Assembly: GCA_033557465.1 (NCBI GenBank)
Contig: CM066047.1
Span: forward strand, 5,332,001 to 5,396,000
DNA: 64,000 nucleotides
Direction of reading: 5' to 3'
Source of the DNA: Ichthyophis bannanicus
Lineage: Eukaryota; Chordata; Amphibia; Gymnophiona; Ichthyophiidae
The translations under genes were made by a program, and so were the position numbers. Of the stretch, positions 10,536 through 20,572 are shown one piece after another (the stretch's first letter is position 1; each line of letters opens with the position of its first letter). Under the pieces are notes generated by a model. It saw only the letters and a list, made by a program, of their open reading frames with translations, did no database searches and was not told where the DNA came from.

Positions 10536-10662
10536 TGTCCTATCCCTGAATGCTTCGGTCTTTACTGAAGAAGATGTAGGAATGTTACTCATGACTGAAA
10601 TGGTATTTAAAAGGTGATGCTGCAGAAGAATTGAAAGAAATATAGATACACCAGGAAGATGT
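10536..10662 (+). pseudogene. CR1 family-1 ORF2, 5'-truncated first segment (copy A)
   Basis: The segment encodes the CR1 linker before the RT: S-V-F-T-E-E-D-V-G-M-L-L-M-T-E and I-H-Q-E-D-V in shifting frames. It is interrupted after CAGGAAGATGT at 10662. The same CR1 continues at 12009 with ATGTATTACAACTG. The copies at 34058 and 55772 carry the two halves joined. Confidence 0.75.
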
Positions 10663-12008
10663 TGTGGCAAGGTCATCTATCCTGAGTATGGGGGAGGTGA
10701 GAAACGTAAAGAGTTCCCTTTTAGGAGTGCAGGGTGAGAAAGCCACAGCCACACCTAAGAACCAGAAAAACCCCAGCTGGAACAGGTTTCATGCAGTGTC
10801 TAATAGAGTAAGAGAGAGAGATTACAGGCACGAGGTCCAAAACCCTTACTTCAACAAGTTCCCTGATTACTCAAATACCAGAAGGCAGGGGGATTGCCAA
10901 CACCTGGGAAGGAAGGAGGTGAGGCTAGAACCCTGGAGGTATAAGCCTATGCTAAAGTATACAGACAGAGAGAAAGGAGGAGAGGGAGGAGAAGGCAGAG
11001 ACCGGAGAAGAGAAGGAGGTAGAGAAGGTGCTGACTCATGCAGAAGAGCCGAGCTACCAGGAGCTGAGAGGGCTGAATTCCCTGCAACAGGTTGGCAGCA
11101 GAGATGGGAGCCAGGAAGTGAAGAAGCTCTCAGAGCACCGGAGAGATTGTCAGCTGAGCAGTCTGACCGGGTGGGTGAGTCAGAACCCATGCAGCTGGGA
11201 GAGCCAGTGGCAGAGTTGGGGGAAGAAGACATCCTTATGGATTGCTCTCTGTGCCAAGCTTTAGACATGGAGTCTTGAGGAAGAGCCAGCCCTGAAAGAA
11301 TTATCCTCCCTGAAAAGGTAACCATAAGAAACAGGCAGTGTGGTGGTAAATTCCCATATGTTTTAAAAGGGAAGTTTACTGAAATCTAAGGATAAGCAGG
11401 AAGTTCTGATTCATGCTTGTTATCCACCTGTGGTTTGAACTGTGAAACGGCAAGAAGCCAATTTATCTGCTATAAGAGTTTTTCTTTGCTCCTCTGTTAT
11501 GTGAAAAGCCTGTTGAGAGTTTTTGATGGCAGTCTGAATGTTTACTTCTTGTTTTGAGTTCAGTTGTACCTGAAATTCAGCCTAGAAGGAATTGAGGCTG
11601 ATAGAAGCCAAACTGCCACAGAAGATTAAGCTTGTTTGGACTTTATGCTGTAATTAGCAAGGACTAAAAGGAAGGTGGCAGCCTTGCTATCAAAGGCTGT
11701 GCTTCTGAAAGTAAGAAGACTTTAAACAGCCATTTTTGGGTTCTTTTGTTTCCTTTGCCAACCATCTGCTGTATCTTGAGCAAATCCTACTGAAGTAATC
11801 CTGTATTTGGTACTTTGAATCTTTTTGTGCGAAATACATTTTCTGTTATATGCCTTACCTCGGTGGCCTTAACTACAACTTTCTACCTGAAGCACTACAC
11901 TTCCCAGAAGACACCACAAGGAAATAGGCTGCTAAGGCCGATAGGAGAAGGTTCCTCCAATAACCACGCCCCTCTAAAACTAGAGGCGAGTGGTGAGGGT
12001 GTTTGACA
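10663..12008 (+). mobile_element. LTR-like unit alpha inserted in CR1
   Basis: The insert begins TGTGGCAAGG and ends GTGTTTGACA, so it has TG...CA termini. It is flanked by ATGT on both sides (10659-10662 and 12009-12012), while the uninterrupted CR1 copies have that string once. TG...CA ends plus a 4-bp duplication are the signature of an LTR retrotransposon, so a 1346-bp solo LTR is the simplest reading. It holds an ORF at 10688-11278 and a non-coding right half. The unit at 16341-17751 is a diverged relative sharing the ORF's C-terminal motif and a CTACAACTTTC-type block near the right end. No gag, pol or internal region is present. Confidence 0.6.
10688..11278 (+). CDS. ORF inside LTR-like unit alpha, unknown function
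   Basis: The ATG at 10688 opens a 196-residue frame ending at TGA. It is highly charged and low in hydrophobic residues, with runs of Gly, Arg and Glu near 10970-11030, and no signal peptide or membrane segment. It ends with E-P-M-Q-L-G, then I-L-M-D-C-S-L-C and a short tail. The ORF at 16398-17216 ends in the same way (E-P-V-P-M-D-C-S-L-C). I do not recognise a domain. It may be a remnant of a gene carried within the repeat, or chance coding in purine-rich DNA; the shared C-terminus argues for the former. Confidence 0.4.
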   Translation: MGEVRNVKSSLLGVQGEKATATPKNQKNPSWNRFHAVSNRVRERDYRHEVQNPYFNKFPDYSNTRRQGDCQHLGRKEVRLEPWRYKPMLKYTDREKGGEGGEGRDRRREGGREGADSCRRAELPGAERAEFPATGWQQRWEPGSEEALRAPERLSAEQSDRVGESEPMQLGEPVAELGEEDILMDCSLCQALDMES

Positions 12009-13585
12009 ATGTATTACAACTGTTTGATAAACTGAAGAGTAGCAAATGACCTGGTCCGGATGGTATACATCCAAGGATGTTGAAAGAACTGAAATATGAG
12101 CTTGCAGACCTACTATTAGTAATCTATGAACTATCATTAAAACCATCTGTAATACCTGAAGATTGGAGGATGGCCAGTGTAATGCTAATTTTTAAAAAGG
12201 GTTCCAGGGGTGATCTGGGAAACTAAAGACCGGTGAGCCTGACGTCAGTACCGGGAAAAATGGTAGAAACCACAATAAAGAACAAAATTACTGAACATGT
12301 AGATAGTCATGGCTTAATGGGTGACAGCCAACATAGCTTTAACCAAGGAAGGTCTTGTCTTACTAATCTGTTATGTTTTTTTGAAGGTGTGAATAAACAG
12401 GTAGATAAAGGTGAGTTGATTGATATTGTGTATCTGGATTTTCAGAAAGTTTTTGACAAGGTCCCTCATGAGTGACTTTTGGCAAACTTAAAAAGTCATG
12501 GAATAGGAGGTAGTGTACTATTGTGGCTCAGGAACTGGTTAAAAGATAGAAAGCAAAGGGTAGGGCTAAATGGCCAATTTTCCCAAAGGAGAAAGGTGAA
12601 TAGTGGAGTACCCCAGGGATCTGTGCTGGTTCCACTGCTTTTTAACATATTCGTAAATGACCTGGAAATGGGAATAATGAGTGAGGTAATCAAATTTGCA
12701 GATGACACAAAATTATTTTGTGGACAAGTGCAAAGTTATGTGCCTAGGAAAGAACAATCCAAACTATGGTTACACAATGAAAGGTTCCACATTAGGAACC
12801 ACCATCCAGGAAAAAGATTTAGGCGTCATCGTGGATAACATGTTGAAACCCTCTGCCCAGTGTGCAGTGGCAGCCAAGAAAGCAAATAGAATGCTAGGAA
12901 TCATAAGGAAAGGAATGGCGAATAAAACAAAGGATATTATAATGCCTCTGTATCGTTCCATGGTGCGACTGCACCTTGAATATTGTGTGCAATTCTGGTC
13001 ACTATATCTTAAAAAGGATATAGCGTTATTAGAAAAGGTACAGAGAAGAGCTATCAAAATGGTAAAGGGGATGGAAGGATGCCCCTATGAGGAGAGGCTA
13101 AAAAGGTTAGGTCTCTTCAATCTGGAAAAGAGACGGCTGAGGGGGAGATATGGTAGAGGTCTATAAATTAATGAATGGAGTAGAACGGGTAAACGTAGAT
13201 CGATTGTTTACACCATCAAAATATAGAAAGACTAGGGGACATGCAATGATGCTACAGTGTAACCTATTTAAAACTAAGAAGAGAAAATATTTTTTCACTC
13301 CATGTGTAATCAAACTCTGGAATTCGTTACCAGAGGATGTAGTAAAAGCTGTTAGTGTAGCTGGGTTTAAAAAAAGGTTTGGACAAGTTTCTGGAGGAAA
13401 GGTCCATAAACCATTATTAAAGGGGACCTGGGAAATCCACTCCTTGCCCCAATACAAGCATTGTGGAACCTGTGTCTTTTGGGGGACCTGCTAGGTACTT
13501 GTGACATAGTTTAGCTACTGCTGGAAACAGCATACTGGACTTGATGGACCTTGATCTGACCCAGTATGGTATATCTTATGTTCTG
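12009..13585 (+). pseudogene. CR1 family-1 ORF2 RT and 3' end (copy A)
   Basis: The CR1 RT continues after the LTR-like insert: [38 protein letters not shown] and F-A-D-D-T-K-L-F. A stop lies at about 12473, one after the first RT block. About 120 bases between the F-A-D-D block and the K-C-K-V-M block are deleted. The C-terminal portion (L-Y-R-S-M-V-R, C-V-Q-F-W) is shifted again near 13150. The 3' end carries the CR1 tail CAGTATGGTATATCTTATGT at about 13565-13585. Confidence 0.8.
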
Positions 13586-14580
13586 GTTTTGTTTTTATCT
13601 CTCACACCACACTTTTAGTGTATGTTCTTGTGGATCCTCCTTTCCTGCTATCGCCCTTTCAGTTGACATACCCTAGGGCTCTGTCTTGGGACCTCTACTT
13701 TGTTCTCTTTATACTCAGTCCCTTGGTGTACTCATTTTCTCCCATGGTTTTCAGTACCATCTCTACACTGATTACTCTCAGATCTATTTCTTTGTACCTG
13801 AAATCTCTCAGGGAATCCAAGCCCGGATCTCTGCCTGCTTATCTGACATTAGTGCCTGAGCTCCTTATCTTTCCCCTTAAGCCCACTTTCCCCCTTCCTT
13901 CTTTCTCTATTTATGTGGATAACACTCCTCCTTGTTTCTTCAGCTCACAATCTTGGGGTAAACTTTGACTCCTCCTTCTCCTTCTCCACACACAAACAAC
14001 AGATAGCTAAAACTTGCCGTTTCTTTCTCTATAATACTGGCTAAATTTGTCCCTTCCTTTCTGAACTCACTACTAAGACCCTTATCCATTCTCTAGTCAC
14101 CTCCCTTCTAGACTACTGCAACCACCTCATCGCTGGTCTTCCTCTGAATCATCTGTCCCCACTTCTGTTTAAAACTCAGCTGCACAGCCTGCAGTGGCAC
14201 TATGTTTATGTCATCCCTCTTCTGAAGTCACTTCATTAGCTTCCTATCTGTTTCTGCATCCAGTTCAAATTTCTACTACTGACCTATAAGTGGCTTCATT
14301 TGGCTGCTCCTTACCATCTTTTCTCCTCCTCGGGTACCCCGCTCTTCTAGCAGATCCCTTCTATATGTGCCCTTCTCTTCCACTGTCAGCTCCAGACTTT
14401 TGATCTTTGTATCTTGCTGCTCCTTATGCCTGGAACAAACTACCCGAGTCAGTGCGTCAGGCTCCATCTCTGGTCCTGTTCAAATCCAGGCTAAAAACTC
14501 ACTTCTTTGAGACTGCTTTTCAATCCTGATCCCCCTTGTCTCCTGTTCACCTCCCATGTGTTTCCTTACCATTCCTCTAG
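13586..14580 (+). pseudogene. L2 reverse transcriptase, second segment (copy 2)
   Basis: The L2 begun at 10410 resumes here: [27 protein letters not shown] (Y-T-D-Y in place of Y-A-D-D, so both catalytic Asp positions are altered or partly lost), then the C-terminal L2 region down to L-K-T-H-F-F. Stops occur every 50-100 codons. The Tc1-like element begins at about 14583. Confidence 0.7.
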
Positions 14581-15238
14581 ATATACAATTGTAGTCAATA
14601 TTATTGGCACCCTTGCAGTTAAACAGCTTAATGTCCAATCTTTCCTAAAAAAAAAAGTGGCCAGTGAAATGGCTTTGCACTATATATGCACACATATAAA
14701 ACAAGACCAATTAAAAAAGGAAATCGTGGGGAATAGTATAAAAACTGGGGCATTGCCGGGACATGATTATTCAAACCAAATATAACCCCAAAGGAGCTAA
14801 CAGGACACAACTTGCCCCATGTATATCCAAACACCTAATGGCCTGTCCCAAAACAGATGTCTCCCTTTATACCCAAATCCTTCAAAATAAATTGTTGTTG
14901 GACAGTGACTACAGGTAGGGTTAGCCACTGCTGAAAGTCTAGTCCTTTTAATCGTATTTGCAGACATAGTACCATGTTTTGGGTTATAAATTTCACAAAC
15001 CCTGTTTCAGGCCACAGTTCACCAAACCGTCACTGTCATCATGAGTAATAGGAGGACATGATTACAGACACCCTTATAAACAATTCAAATCAGTTTGAAC
15101 AGAAGAACCACATTCCCATTGCAGTAAAATTAGATGCACCTGTGATCAATTGCCATTACTCACATGATTTGAATCAACCAAGGAATGATGGTTTTAAAGT
15201 TTAAAATGGCCACTTTCACTCCTTGTTCCATTTCTACA

Positions 15239-15523
15239 ATGGTGACGACAAGAAAGCTGCCTGAGACTGTCAGAAAAGCCATTATCACCAAACATAAAAC
15301 TTCAAAAGGGTACAAGGCCATCTCCAAAGATCTTGGGATTCCTGTGTCTACAGTTCACAATGTTAAGAAGTTTTCTGCTCATGGAACTGTCAAGAACCCC
15401 CCAGGACATGGTGGGAAGAGGAAAATTAATCCAAGAAGTCTTCGAAGGTTAGTGCAAACTGTTGGAAAAACATCTATACAACATCCAAAGAGCTTAAGGC
15501 TGACCGGGAGCAATCTGGAGTGA
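15239..15523 (+). pseudogene. Tc1 transposase, N-terminal DNA-binding domain
   Basis: The frame gives the helix-turn-helix (paired-like) domain of a Tc1 transposase: L-P-E-T-V-R-K-A-I, G-Y-K-A-I-S-K-D-L-G-I-P-V-S-T-V-H, then the GRPR-like basic linker region G-G-K-R-K-I-N-P-R. It frameshifts at about 15440-15480 and ends at a stop at 15521. This domain binds the transposon's inverted repeats. ATG at 15239 is the likely original start. Confidence 0.8.
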
Positions 15524-15627
15524 TGGTCTCAACCCGCACCATATGCCATGCACTAAACAAAAAAAAGACTTCATGGCCAAATGCCAAAAAGGACCCCACT
15601 GCTCAAAGACAGATATAAAAGTTTGCC

Positions 15628-15780
15628 AAAATTGGCCTTGTACATAGTTGACTGCACTGTTCTATAAAATTATCTGTACCGTTATCGACTTGTTATATGT
15701 AAACCGTTTTGTTCAGTTCTATGTAAACCGTTATGCCTTGTAGAATAACGGCATATCAAATTCAGATAAATAAATAAAAG
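15628..15780 (+). mobile_element. LINE 3' tail fragment inside Tc1
   Basis: About 150 bases ending in AAATAAATAAAAG carry the L2-like LINE tail with the hairpin at 15728-15751 (arms CCGTTAT and ATAACGG). It interrupts the transposase between the DNA-binding and catalytic halves. Only the 3' UTR of the LINE, or a SINE sharing it, was inserted. Confidence 0.7.
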
Positions 15781-16340
15781 GCATGCCTGATCTTTGCTCA
15801 AACCCAACTTGAGAAACCACAGTCCTTCTGGGAAAATGTTCTGTGGACAGATGAAACCAAACTTTAGTTCTTTGGCAATGCAGACCAGTGATACATTTAC
15901 AGGCAAAGACATGAAGCTTATAAGGAAAATATGGTGGAGGTTTCATAATGTTGTGGGGCTGTTTTGCTGCCTCAGGAATTGGAGACCTGGAACATATTAT
16001 TTATTTTATTTATTTATTTATTACAATTTCTTATATACCGCGCTATTTAGCATCAGCGCGGTATACATAACTTAACGAATCATTAAAGGAATCATGAAGT
16101 CAGAGGACTACCAAGGTATTTTGGAGCAAAATGTGCTAGGTCTGAGTCAAAGGTCATGGGTCCTCCAGCAGGACAATGACCCAAAACATACATCCAAAAG
16201 TACAAAATGGCTAAAAAGGAACAAATGGACTTTTTCAACTGTCCAGCAAAGAGTCCTGAGTTCAATCTAATCGAGAACCTTTGGAAAGAGCTGAAATCCG
16301 TCATTGGCAAAAGGAGTCTTGGAAACATTCATGATGTAGT
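15781..16340 (+). pseudogene. Tc1 transposase, DDE catalytic domain, broken
   Basis: The plus strand, across three frames, holds the DD34E catalytic triad: W-T-D-E-T-K near 15850, Q-Q-D-N-D-P-K-H-T-S near 16170, and I-E-N-L-W-K-E-L-K near 16270. A reversed LINE tail (16000-16080) sits between the first and second Asp. The frame ends at G-N-I-H-D-V-V-M-K, where the LTR-like unit begins. It once cut and pasted the element at TA sites and is now inactive. Confidence 0.8.
16000..16080 (-). mobile_element. reversed LINE 3' tail fragment inside Tc1
   Basis: TTTATTTATTTATTTATTAC followed by the hairpin at 16037-16062 (arms ACCGCGCT and AGCGCGGT) is the L2-like LINE tail in minus orientation. It splits the catalytic domain between the first and second Asp. 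It is about 80 bp long and carries no coding sequence. Confidence 0.7.
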
Positions 16341-17751
16341 GATGAAAGCTCCCAGGAAGACACGGAAGTGGAAGAAAATCCTAGTTTCCCCTTTGAAATG
16401 AATGACAGTTCCCGTGTGCATAAGACTTGCAAGCCAGATCAGAAAAAACCCCAGCTCCCTGCTAAGATCAGGCCACGCCCTAGCTCAGGGGTGGAGACAA
16501 GCTTGCCTGATGATTGGTCACACAGGTGCAGAGAACAGGGAGTGCTTAGCAGCCAACGGTTCTTAAAACCACCAGCAGAGCAGAAAGGGGGAAGGAGGAA
16601 GGCAAAGGACAACAGAGAGAGCAAGGCTGAGCATAGCTGGAGGAGAAAGAAAGACGAAAACTCCCAGGAAAGCAGCTACCTAAGAGGGCCTGGAGAAGGA
16701 CGTAAGGAGGCTGAATTTCAGAGCCTGGAGGATCCCAGGAAGAAAGAAATCAGCACTTTTCTGAGGAACCATCCCCAAGGTAAAGCCAGCAGTTTCAGAG
16801 CTGAGAAATCAACAGAGAAACAGTTTGCTATTGCTAAGGTCCAGGAAGCAGAGCCCTCACCGTCTACTGCTAAGAGGTGGGTGGAAAGTTTTACGTATGG
16901 GAAAAGTCATAGCCCTGATAAAAGCAGAACAGCTGAGTCTTCAAAGCTAGAAGCACTGAGAGAGTTGTTTGCTGAGGGAAAAGTTCACTCCCTTAATACA
17001 ACTGTGCCTTTACAAGCTGAATTGCTGTGGAATCAGTTCCAGGAATTTCTAAAGGAGAGAAAGTCTGGGAGAGTTTGTAACTTTGATAGAGATACCATAC
17101 ATCCTGATGCCATAGAAGGAATGCAAATAGATTCCTGTTTGCCAAGCTCTGAGTGTGAACCTGTACCAATGGATTGCTCATTGTGTTTAAAAGAAGAGTC
17201 TGCATTATTGAACTGAGCTGAGAAACACTGAAATAATATAGAGAATAAGTGAATACCTGCTTAGAATTAAGGAAAGCTAATACTGTGTTTTACTAAGCTT
17301 AATTGCCTTCTGAAGCTAAGAAGCAGTGCTTAGAGGAAGTTTGCTTTGAGAAAAGAAAATCACAGCTGTTGCAAGTTTATCTGTATTTCTGTTGAATGGC
17401 CACTCGAGGCAGTCCTCGGTGTAAGCTTGTGAGAATAAGAACAGCTGAACAGTGAAAAGAGGTTTTTGTTATGTCACTCTGTTACCTTATTTATCCTTTA
17501 TGTTGGAGAAGCATCCTTTTTGCCTTGTTTGTGTATTGAGCTTAAATGCCCTGGAGATCCCCACAAAATCAATTTTCTTGCTGCCTTGAACCACCGACTC
17601 ACAACTACAATTTGTCCTTAAAGAATAAACTAACTACCAGCATACCTCTGGTGACAACAAGGGAAGCTTTATTCAAAAGTGGACAACATAAGGCTGTTTC
17701 CTGCTTGTAAGCTCTTGGGCCCAAGCGGAAGCATCGCAATGAGCTGTAACA
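16341..17751 (+). mobile_element. LTR-like unit beta inserted in Tc1
   Basis: About 1.4 kb of foreign DNA separates two halves of the Tc1 transposase (V-V-M-K at 16345 and A-V-E-E at 17755). It matches the LTR-like unit at 10663-12008 in size and layout: a CAGAAAAA-CCCCAGCT block about 100 bases from the left end, an ORF ending in M-D-C-S-L-C, an AT-rich right half, and a CACAACTACAATTTG block matching TAACTACAACTTTC in the other unit. The right end is probably CTGTAACA at 17751. The left TG is ambiguous and I could not find a convincing target-site duplication. Confidence 0.5.
16398..17216 (+). CDS. ORF inside LTR-like unit beta, unknown function
   Basis: From ATG 16398 the frame is open for 272 codons to TGA at 17214-17216. 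The product is Lys/Arg/Glu/Ser-rich, without membrane segments, and predicted by eye to be mostly disordered up to residue 180. A more ordered stretch follows (L-E-A-L-R-E-L-F, then L-L-W-N-Q-F-Q-E-F-L-K-E). It closes with E-C-E-P-V-P-M-D-C-S-L-C, matching the ORF of unit alpha. I do not recognise a family. The open length and shared end suggest a real element-encoded protein, but no homology search was possible. Confidence 0.45.
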   Translation: MNDSSRVHKTCKPDQKKPQLPAKIRPRPSSGVETSLPDDWSHRCREQGVLSSQRFLKPPAEQKGGRRKAKDNRESKAEHSWRRKKDENSQESSYLRGPGEGRKEAEFQSLEDPRKKEISTFLRNHPQGKASSFRAEKSTEKQFAIAKVQEAEPSPSTAKRWVESFTYGKSHSPDKSRTAESSKLEALRELFAEGKVHSLNTTVPLQAELLWNQFQEFLKERKSGRVCNFDRDTIHPDAIEGMQIDSCLPSSECEPVPMDCSLCLKEESALLN

Positions 17752-17865
17752 AATTGCAGTTGAAGAGTGAGAGAAACTGCCAGCAGACAGATGTATGAAA
17801 CTTATAGATGGCTACAAGAAACGTTTGGAGGCTATAATCACTGCCAAGGTTTGTGCAACCAAATA
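17752..17865 (+). pseudogene. Tc1 transposase C-terminus
   Basis: After the LTR-like unit the Tc1 frame resumes with A-V-E-E, an in-frame TGA where Trp is expected, then E-K-L-P-A-D-R-C-M-K-L-I-D-G-Y-K-K and R-L-E-A-I-I-T-A-K, ending at A-T-K-Y and a stop near 17863. This is the classical C-terminus of vertebrate Tc1-like transposases. The inverted-repeat copy of GGCACCCTT follows directly. Confidence 0.8.
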
Positions 17866-18849
17866 TTAGTGAAGGGTGCCATTAATCCTGTCCAGGTCAA
17901 TTTTGGTTCTTTTCCTCAGAAATTACTATGTCTAAGTTGCACAGACCTTTTTTTTTTGTTGTATACCTTTGAACATACTATTAAAATATTATGAAGACAC
18001 AGAAGGATTGAAGCATGACCTTGGCTTAACCCAGAGAGGCAAGTGCATCACTGAAGGGCTCTGATGATTATGAAGAGCTCTGATGACTATGGCAGGACCC
18101 TGCTTTAGATTACTATAGCGCTGAAAGGAGATCTAGGCCGGAACATGTAAAGGAGCAGGAGTCATCCCCAATGTCCAATTGTTTGTATGGATGCATTGAC
18201 GACCTTGATTGCTCAGGTGTTCTTCTCCCTAGAGCTGTTGGATGGCCTGGCTGAAGAGGAGAAACCTAATGGGTGCCCCTTTTCACAAGGTGATCGTAAG
18301 ATTGCTAGAGCTGGTGCTTGAGGAGGGAAATTTGCCTTATTTCCCCTTGAAGGGTGTTGGGCTTATGGCCAAAATTTGCGGTCTGCTACCAGCAGGCCTG
18401 GATTAGCAGTTCCCTTTATTTCTTCAAGGTTGGGTCACCTGACAGCCTACCATTCTGAAAGAGGCTGGAGTTGTCCTGAGGAACCGGTGGATTGCAAGGT
18501 GGAAATGCTCCTTAATTCTGTTTCTTGCCCACCTCACTGATCCTCCAAGTGATCAGTTGCAGAGGTCTAATGCTCCGTCCCCTTCTTCAAGTGGGTACAG
18601 TCTTCCCTGGGGGATGACCCTGCGGATCTTCAGGAGTTTGCAGTGCCCTTTTCTTACCAGATACAATGTATTTGGCTTGCATTGAAGAGATTGCGGTGGT
18701 GACAGTAGCGTGGTATTGACATAGACTGCATGTTAGTTGCAGACAAGACTTCTAAATTCCAGTTATCCAAACTCATCTTTAGAAGGAAGATCTTGTTTAG
18801 AGTGGACCTACTGAAGTAAGTTGAGAACTTTAGAGTCTGGGGCATGAGG

Positions 18850-19020
18850 GCTATTTGTTGGCCGTGGTGCTTCGCCTCTGGCAGCGAAGCATGGACCTAT
18901 CTGCCTTGCCTATAGAGTATACATATCTGGTGCCTGTTCTGAACACCATAGTTGCCCTCCTTCTTTGCAGTTTTCCAGGACAATTTTGAGAAGAGGCTGT
19001 CTCTCAATTTCTTGGGGATT
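18850..19020 (+). pseudogene. possible DIRS gag/RT remnant
   Basis: Short plus-strand frames here (for example around 18870-18930) resemble the C-terminal half of a DIRS gag, with a leucine- and arginine-rich segment followed by S-M-D-L. Frames break every 20-40 codons. The assignment rests mainly on position between the Tc1 end and the recombinase remnant, so it is weak. Confidence 0.25.
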
Positions 19021-19499
19021 TAGGTGGCAATTTTGACTAGTTTCTCCAGGACCGGTAGACAGTTGCTGCCTGGGTTTGCACCCAGATGTTGGCCACTTCC
19101 TTCAAGGGGTGTAGCATTATGTCTTCCCCTGCAGTTGGTTATTCCCTTGACTTGGGTTCTCATGCTTAGTGCCTTGTTCTCTGCAACTTTGGGCCTTTGA
19201 AGGGGATTATGCTTAAGAATCCGTCTCTCAAGCATTTTTTAGTGGCTATACACCCAGTGCATCACATTGCAGAGTTGTATGCTCTCTCGAGCAAAGTCCC
19301 ATACTTGCCCTTTCTCTGAAAAGGCCATGTCTTTGCGACCAGTCCCTCCTCTGTATCTCAGGTACTGATTGCCCTTCACGTCAATCAGGCCTTTCAGTGG
19401 GGCAGTGTCAAGCAAAAGAGAGATTTTTGGTAGCTTCTCAGATACCTAAGGGTAACTACTTCCATAAGTAGGAAGAGTTGTTTCTGCTGTTTGTGGATC

Positions 19500-19720
19500 T
19501 GGGTAAGGATGAAGCGGCTTCTTTGAGCTAATGGATCATGGAGATGGTAGCCTCAGCATGCTGTTGCAGAATCTCTCGGTTCTGGAAGGATTGCCCACAT
19601 ACTCTATCAGGGCACAGGCGTTGTCCAGGGTTGAGCTTTCTGATGACCACTGACATTTGTAGGGCTGCAACATGGTCGCCTCTCTCTGCCTTTGACAGAC
19701 AGCGCTAGGCTGGATGTGAC
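19500..19720 (+). pseudogene. DIRS tyrosine recombinase remnant
   Basis: The segment at about 19648-19700 reads D-I-C-R-A-A-T-W-S-P-L-S-A-F, almost the same as D-I-C-R-A-A-T-W-S-S-L-H-A-F near the catalytic tyrosine of the DIRS recombinase at 22655-23733. Upstream frames hold scattered matches, with stops. The Tyr itself is not preserved: the codon after D-R-Q is followed by a stop. Confidence 0.65.
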
Positions 19721-19784
19721 TTTTCTGCAGTAAATTCGAAAGCAGCCATGTGGTTTCCTTCCCGCCCAGTGGAGTAGTAGCTTG

Positions 19785-19890
19785 GATACATCCCACTTGT
19801 CTGGACTGGTCTAGCAGGACGATCTGGAAGGTGAGATTTTACTTACCTTCTTTCCTGGAGTTCTGCTAGACCACTCCAGGACCTGCTCTG
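19785..19890. repeat. DIRS internal complementary region (copy 2)
   Basis: The right half (GAGATTTTACTTACC, then TTCTTTCCTGGAGTTCTGCT) is the imperfect reverse complement of the element's right end at 20455-20520. The left half (CTTGTCTGGACTGGTCTAGC) should match the left terminal repeat, which is missing here. An ICR of this design is used in DIRS replication to join the ends of a circular intermediate. Confidence 0.6.
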
Positions 19891-20572
19891 GTACTCAGCT
19901 GTTTCTGTAATTGGCCTTATATAGCTTATGACCATGTTGAAAGGCTCTCCAGCTACTGCTAGGACTTGGGTTTTGTATGACTTATGCTGTTTCTGAGATG
20001 GGTCTTGCATGATTAATAACTGTCTTGAAGGACTTCTGTCTGCTAGTCTTCTATGTTCTTCTGGAAAGAGATTCTGTCCATGGACTTCCATGGCTTTCTT
20101 GAAAGAAGTGCTGTCTAATAATAGATCTGTAGGGCTTTGTATGGTTGATAGTCTTCTATGGCCTTCTTGGACAAGGTTCTTTCCAGTGACTGTTCTAGAC
20201 ATGGACATAGTTCTCTATGTTCCTTATTCGTTATCCTTCTTGGAAAGCATTCTGTCCAGTGTACTTAGTTCTCTATGTTCCTTACTTGTTAGCTGTAAAG
20301 GGTTGTGTGCAGTCAGGGGGTCTTGATTATATGCTTGAGTATGAATATTGAAATTTACCCCTAGCTGCATCAGAATTGGTAGCAGTGATGATATCACTGA
20401 ACGTTTCTGGATTTTACTCTGTCTCCACATCTGCTGGGTAGGGGAACATAACCCACTTGTCTAGACTGGTTTAGCAGGACTCTAGGAAAGGAGATTACCG
20501 GTATTGTTAAGTAAAATCTCACCATTTACTAATAACATGTTAATAGTATTAGCACACTTAAATAAAAATGCA

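Larger units (their letters stand above)
14583..17968 (+). mobile_element. Tc1-like DNA transposon relic with nested insertions
   Basis: The left end reads TATACAATTGTAG and then TTATTGGCACCCTTGCAG; the right end (17870-17968) has AAGGGTGCCATTAA and TTGTTGTATA, the inverted counterparts. Transposase pieces in the right order lie between them (15185-16340 and 17752-17865). Three later insertions split it: a LINE tail at 15628-15780, a reversed LINE tail at 16000-16080, and an LTR-like unit at 16341-17751. Removing them leaves about 1.7 kb, a usual size for a Tc1-like element. It is inserted in the L2 ending at 14580. Confidence 0.75.
17990..20520 (+). mobile_element. decayed DIRS-type retrotransposon (copy 2)
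   Basis: The right end at 20430-20520 carries the terminal repeat CTGCTGGGTAGGGGAACATA, then CTTGTCTAGACTGG and CTCTAGGAAAGGAGA. An internal complementary region lies at 19785-19890: its left half matches the inverse of a 5' terminal repeat of this family and its right half the inverse of the 3' terminal repeat. A tyrosine-recombinase remnant (19500-19720) lies just upstream. The left boundary is unclear, and a 5' terminal repeat is not visible next to the Tc1 end. A short direct-repeat array of 37-68 bp spacing (20051-20280) lies between the ICR and the terminal repeat. Confidence 0.6.

Noticed and set aside
10867..11325. A 152-codon minus-strand ORF
   Set aside because: It is the antisense of the purine-rich ORF of LTR-like unit alpha; its Ser/Pro/Leu-rich composition follows from that.
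16368..16397. An earlier start for the ORF of LTR-like unit beta
   Set aside because: The codon at 16368 is GTG, not used as a normal start in vertebrates; the first ATG is at 16398.
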